Assembly (NCBI GenBank): GCA_026002265.1 | Contig: BOBG01000083.1 | Coordinates: 1 to 8,882, forward strand | DNA from: Spirochaetia bacterium | Lineage (GTDB): Bacteria; Spirochaetota; Spirochaetia; Treponematales; Breznakiellaceae | Length of the DNA: 8,882 bases | Reading direction: 5' to 3' | Made by a program: the position numbers and the translations under genes | In this document: one piece after another, positions 7,046-8,882 of the stretch | How positions within the stretch are numbered: position 1 is the first letter of the stretch | Layout of the letters: every line of letters begins with the position of its first letter | The notes under the pieces: model-generated | What the model was told of the DNA's origin: nothing | What the model saw: the letters and a program-made list of their open reading frames with translations, nothing else | Database searches by the model: none

Positions 7046-7075
7046 TTGACAATAGGAGAGCCGGTTCGCTATACT
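7046..7075 (+). promoter_or_regulatory. strong-looking sigma70-type promoter of the acidic repeat gene
   Basis: A perfect -35 TTGACA (7046-7051) is followed after 18 bases by TATACT (7070-7075, 5 of 6 to the -10 consensus). Transcription should start near 7082, giving a leader of about 45 bases that includes the AGGGGGAA ribosome-binding site at 7113-7120. It is the best promoter match I found in the window and implies that the acidic gene is transcribed independently of the RAYT unit. Confidence 0.7.
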
Positions 7076-7126
7076 CTTTACGTAGTAGCCGACGAGACAC
7101 ATCGGGTTTATCAGGGGGAAAATTTC

Positions 7127-8882
7127 ATGTCAGATGAAAAAGAAAATGTGACCGTGAATGATAGGAGTGCCGTTGTACCGCCAGATGAATGTGATCAATA
7201 TGGGGTTTTTGAAAAAAATGAAATACCAGACGAAACAGTGCCGGAAGAATCGGTCGGAGCTGGTGCCGAGTCGCAGTCGGATTTTGATGTCATCGACTTT
7301 GAGGATTCAGAGATCTTGATTCCGGAAAAGCCGGATATTCTTGAAACAGAAGCCGGAACTGAGACGGTAGAATCAAACGCATCTCCACAGGTGTTGACTC
7401 AAATTTTTGAAGAGCTCAATTCGATACGCAGTGAGTTATCCGCGCTCAAAAAAGCAATCGTTCCAAAAAAAGAATCCGTTGCAACTAAACAAAAAGGCTT
7501 TTTTGACGATGATGGCGATGAAAAAATTGCATTGAGCGATGTTGAACTGGATAACATCTTAACTACCTCAGATTTTATCGCTGAACCGGAAGAAGTACTG
7601 GATATGGAATCCGATTCTGATGTGATCGAAGCACCGGAGGATATTAGTTATCTTGAGAATGATCCGCTCAAAAATTTTGATGCCGATTCATTGAATCTAG
7701 AAGCGGGGGAAAATGCCGAACCTCTTGATCTGGATGCAATTATCTCTGATTCGATAGAAAGTGCAAAGAATGAACTTGCCCAAGAAAATGCTTTAGATTC
7801 GAAGGAGACAGCAGAAGAAATTCCAGTGGATACAGAGATATCTGCTGATACAGCATCGGTCCGGGAAGCCTTTGCTCAGTGGCAATCACTTACAAATAAT
7901 GGACAGCGGACTTCTTTATCCGCTGATTCCGGGGAATCTATTGCACCGGAAATTCCGGAACCATCGCCTGAACCGCAAGCTGAAAAAGTATGGGTTGAAG
8001 AGCCTATTGATCTTGATTGGTCAGAAGTTGAAAACTCAAATATCACTGATGAAGAACCGGAGCCTGTTGAAGCAATTCCCTTCAATGAAGAACCGGAACT
8101 TGCTGAAGCAATTCCTTCCAATGAAGAACCGGAACTTGCTGTTGAAGAAATTCCTTCCAATGAAGAACCGAATCCGGCAGAAGTAGCCGATAGTAATGCT
8201 TCTGAAGAGATTCCTGCTGGTGAAAATACCGAAATTAAAGAATTTACTGATTCTGAATCAGTTGCAGAAAGCTCTGTAACCACGGATTCCAGTGAAGAAG
8301 AAATGGAAGCCTTGGAGCCGATCAACCTTGGGGATTCCGATTCCTTTGAAGATGATCTGGTGGGCGACAGTTTGGGCGGACTCGACGCGAGCCTTGCAGA
8401 TTCCGGCGAAGAAGAAATGGAAGCCTTAGAGCCGATCAACCTTGGGGATTCCGATTCCTTTGAAGATGATCTGGTAGGTGACAGTTTGGGCGGACTCGAT
8501 GTAAGCCTTGCAGATTCCGGCGAAGAAGAAGAGATAGAAGTCTTGGAGCCGATCAGCCTTGGGGATTCCGATTCCTTTGAAGATGATCTGGTGGGCGACA
8601 GTCTGGGCGGACTCGACGCGAGCCTTGCAGATTCCGGCGAAGAAGAAGAGATAGAAGTCTTGGAGCCGATCAACCTTGGGGATTCCGATTCCTTTGAAGA
8701 TGATCTGGTGGGCGACAGTTTGGGTGGACTCGACGCGAGCCTTGGGGATTCCGGTGAGGAAGAAGTGCTTGACGCTCTGGAGCCGAGTATTCTTGGGGAT
8801 TCTGATGAAGACGATCTGACGGGTGATAGTCTGGACGAACTCGACGCGAGCCTTACAGAGTTTGATGAGAGTGATGACGAGT
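7127..8882 (+). CDS. large acidic repeat protein, 3' end beyond the window
   Basis: A continuous frame of 585 codons runs from the ATG at 7127 to the window edge with no stop. The start is preceded by AGGGGGAA (7113-7120) and a good promoter. I do not recognise a characterised family. There is no signal peptide or membrane segment in the visible part. Residues 1-85 are acidic and probably disordered. Residues 89-111 (VLTQIFEELNSIRSELSALK) look like a short amphipathic helix or coiled coil. Residues 124-146 begin GFFDDDGDEKIALSD and end VELDNIL, a motif I vaguely recall from other treponemal proteins. Residues 308-356 carry four copies of a 12-13 residue NEEPELAEAIPS-like repeat. Residues 387-577 carry five copies of a 38/39-residue repeat with the core EDDLVGDSLGGLDASL. 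After Lys287 only one basic residue, Lys371, occurs. The Glu/Pro/Asp-rich make-up suggests an extended cytoplasmic scaffold or docking protein; this is inference. A membrane or enzymatic domain could follow outside the window. Confidence 0.85.
   Translation, partial: MSDEKENVTVNDRSAVVPPDECDQYGVFEKNEIPDETVPEESVGAGAESQSDFDVIDFEDSEILIPEKPDILETEAGTETVESNASPQVLTQIFEELNSIRSELSALKKAIVPKKESVATKQKGFFDDDGDEKIALSDVELDNILTTSDFIAEPEEVLDMESDSDVIEAPEDISYLENDPLKNFDADSLNLEAGENAEPLDLDAIISDSIESAKNELAQENALDSKETAEEIPVDTEISADTASVREAFAQWQSLTNNGQRTSLSADSGESIAPEIPEPSPEPQAEKVWVEEPIDLDWSEVENSNITDEEPEPVEAIPFNEEPELAEAIPSNEEPELAVEEIPSNEEPNPAEVADSNASEEIPAGENTEIKEFTDSESVAESSVTTDSSEEEMEALEPINLGDSDSFEDDLVGDSLGGLDASLADSGEEEMEALEPINLGDSDSFEDDLVGDSLGGLDVSLADSGEEEEIEVLEPISLGDSDSFEDDLVGDSLGGLDASLADSGEEEEIEVLEPINLGDSDSFEDDLVGDSLGGLDASLGDSGEEEVLDALEPSILGDSDEDDLTGDSLDELDASLTEFDESDDE
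8048..8194 (+). repeat. short tandem repeat, units of 36-39 bp (12-13 codons), inside the acidic gene
   Basis: Four in-frame units begin at protein residues 308, 320, 332 and 345 and read DEEPEPVEAIPF, NEEPELAEAIPS, NEEPELAVEEIPS and NEEPNPAEVADS. Units 2 and 3 are nearly identical at the DNA level apart from one inserted codon in unit 3; the last unit is diverged. Confidence 0.85.
8285..8857 (+). repeat. tandem repeat array, units of 114 and 117 bp (38 and 39 codons), inside the acidic gene
   Basis: Units start at 8285, 8399, 8513, 8630 and 8747. Units 1 and 2 are 114 bp; units 3 and 4 are 117 bp because of one extra Glu codon. Neighbouring units within each pair differ at only about six bases, so the array expanded recently or is homogenised. 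The fifth unit is shorter and diverged, a typical array edge. Each unit carries about 14 acidic residues and no basic one, around the core LGDSDSFEDDLVGDSLGGLD. Confidence 0.93.

Noticed and set aside
7876..8673. Long antisense open frame (265 codons, Ser-rich, repetitive) opposite the acidic gene
   Set aside because: It mirrors the Glu/Asp/Ser codons of the sense repeats, its repeat pattern follows exactly the sense units, and it lacks a convincing ribosome-binding site. The sense strand has a promoter, a ribosome-binding site and a longer frame.
8048..8857. Possible CRISPR array
   Set aside because: The repeats are contiguous, in frame and without unique spacers; they are coding tandem repeats.

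Overview
The window most likely comes from the chromosome of a spirochaete, probably a Treponema or close relative. This rests on recognised protein types: a PreP-type M16C protease, a sigma-like helix-turn-helix (HTH) protein of a kind I associate with treponemes, and a very acidic repeat protein. It also fits moderate GC in the core genes and a striking abundance of CCGG. No rRNA or tRNA is present to fix the taxonomy, so this is an inference.

Layout, left to right. (1) Bases 3-1091 (+) are the C-terminal part of an AT-rich gene that resembles an N6-adenine DNA methyltransferase; its catalytic part lies before the window. (2) Bases 1092-1269 are a T/C-rich spacer ending in a plausible promoter. 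(3) Bases 1270-4191 (+) encode a full-length M16C metalloprotease of the presequence-protease type. (4) Bases 4211-5032 (-) are a convergent gene for a putative regulator with a sigma-region-2-like N half and a C-terminal HTH. (5) Bases 5033-5190 are a divergent intergenic region with a sigma70-like promoter whose -35 box overlaps a small palindrome. (6) Bases 5191-6237 (+) encode a seven-bladed beta-propeller lactonase (6-phosphogluconolactonase-like). (7) Bases 6261-6911 hold a REP-associated tyrosine transposase (RAYT, HUH family), bracketed by a perfect 16-bp inverted repeat whose right arm lies inside the transposase reading frame. (8) From 7127 to the end of the window runs a long acidic gene with a good promoter and no stop codon; it carries two nested tandem repeat arrays.

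The genes do not form one pathway. The left edge looks like a horizontally acquired DNA-modification gene beside housekeeping-type genes. The convergent and divergent arrangement suggests mostly single-gene transcription units. The RAYT unit appears to have inserted between the lactonase and the acidic gene. I found no CRISPR array, tRNA, rRNA or prophage. The features most worth following are the acidic repeat protein (585 codons visible, one Lys and no Arg in the last 298 residues, near-identical 114/117-bp repeats), the RAYT element with its matched ends, and the sigma-like regulator.
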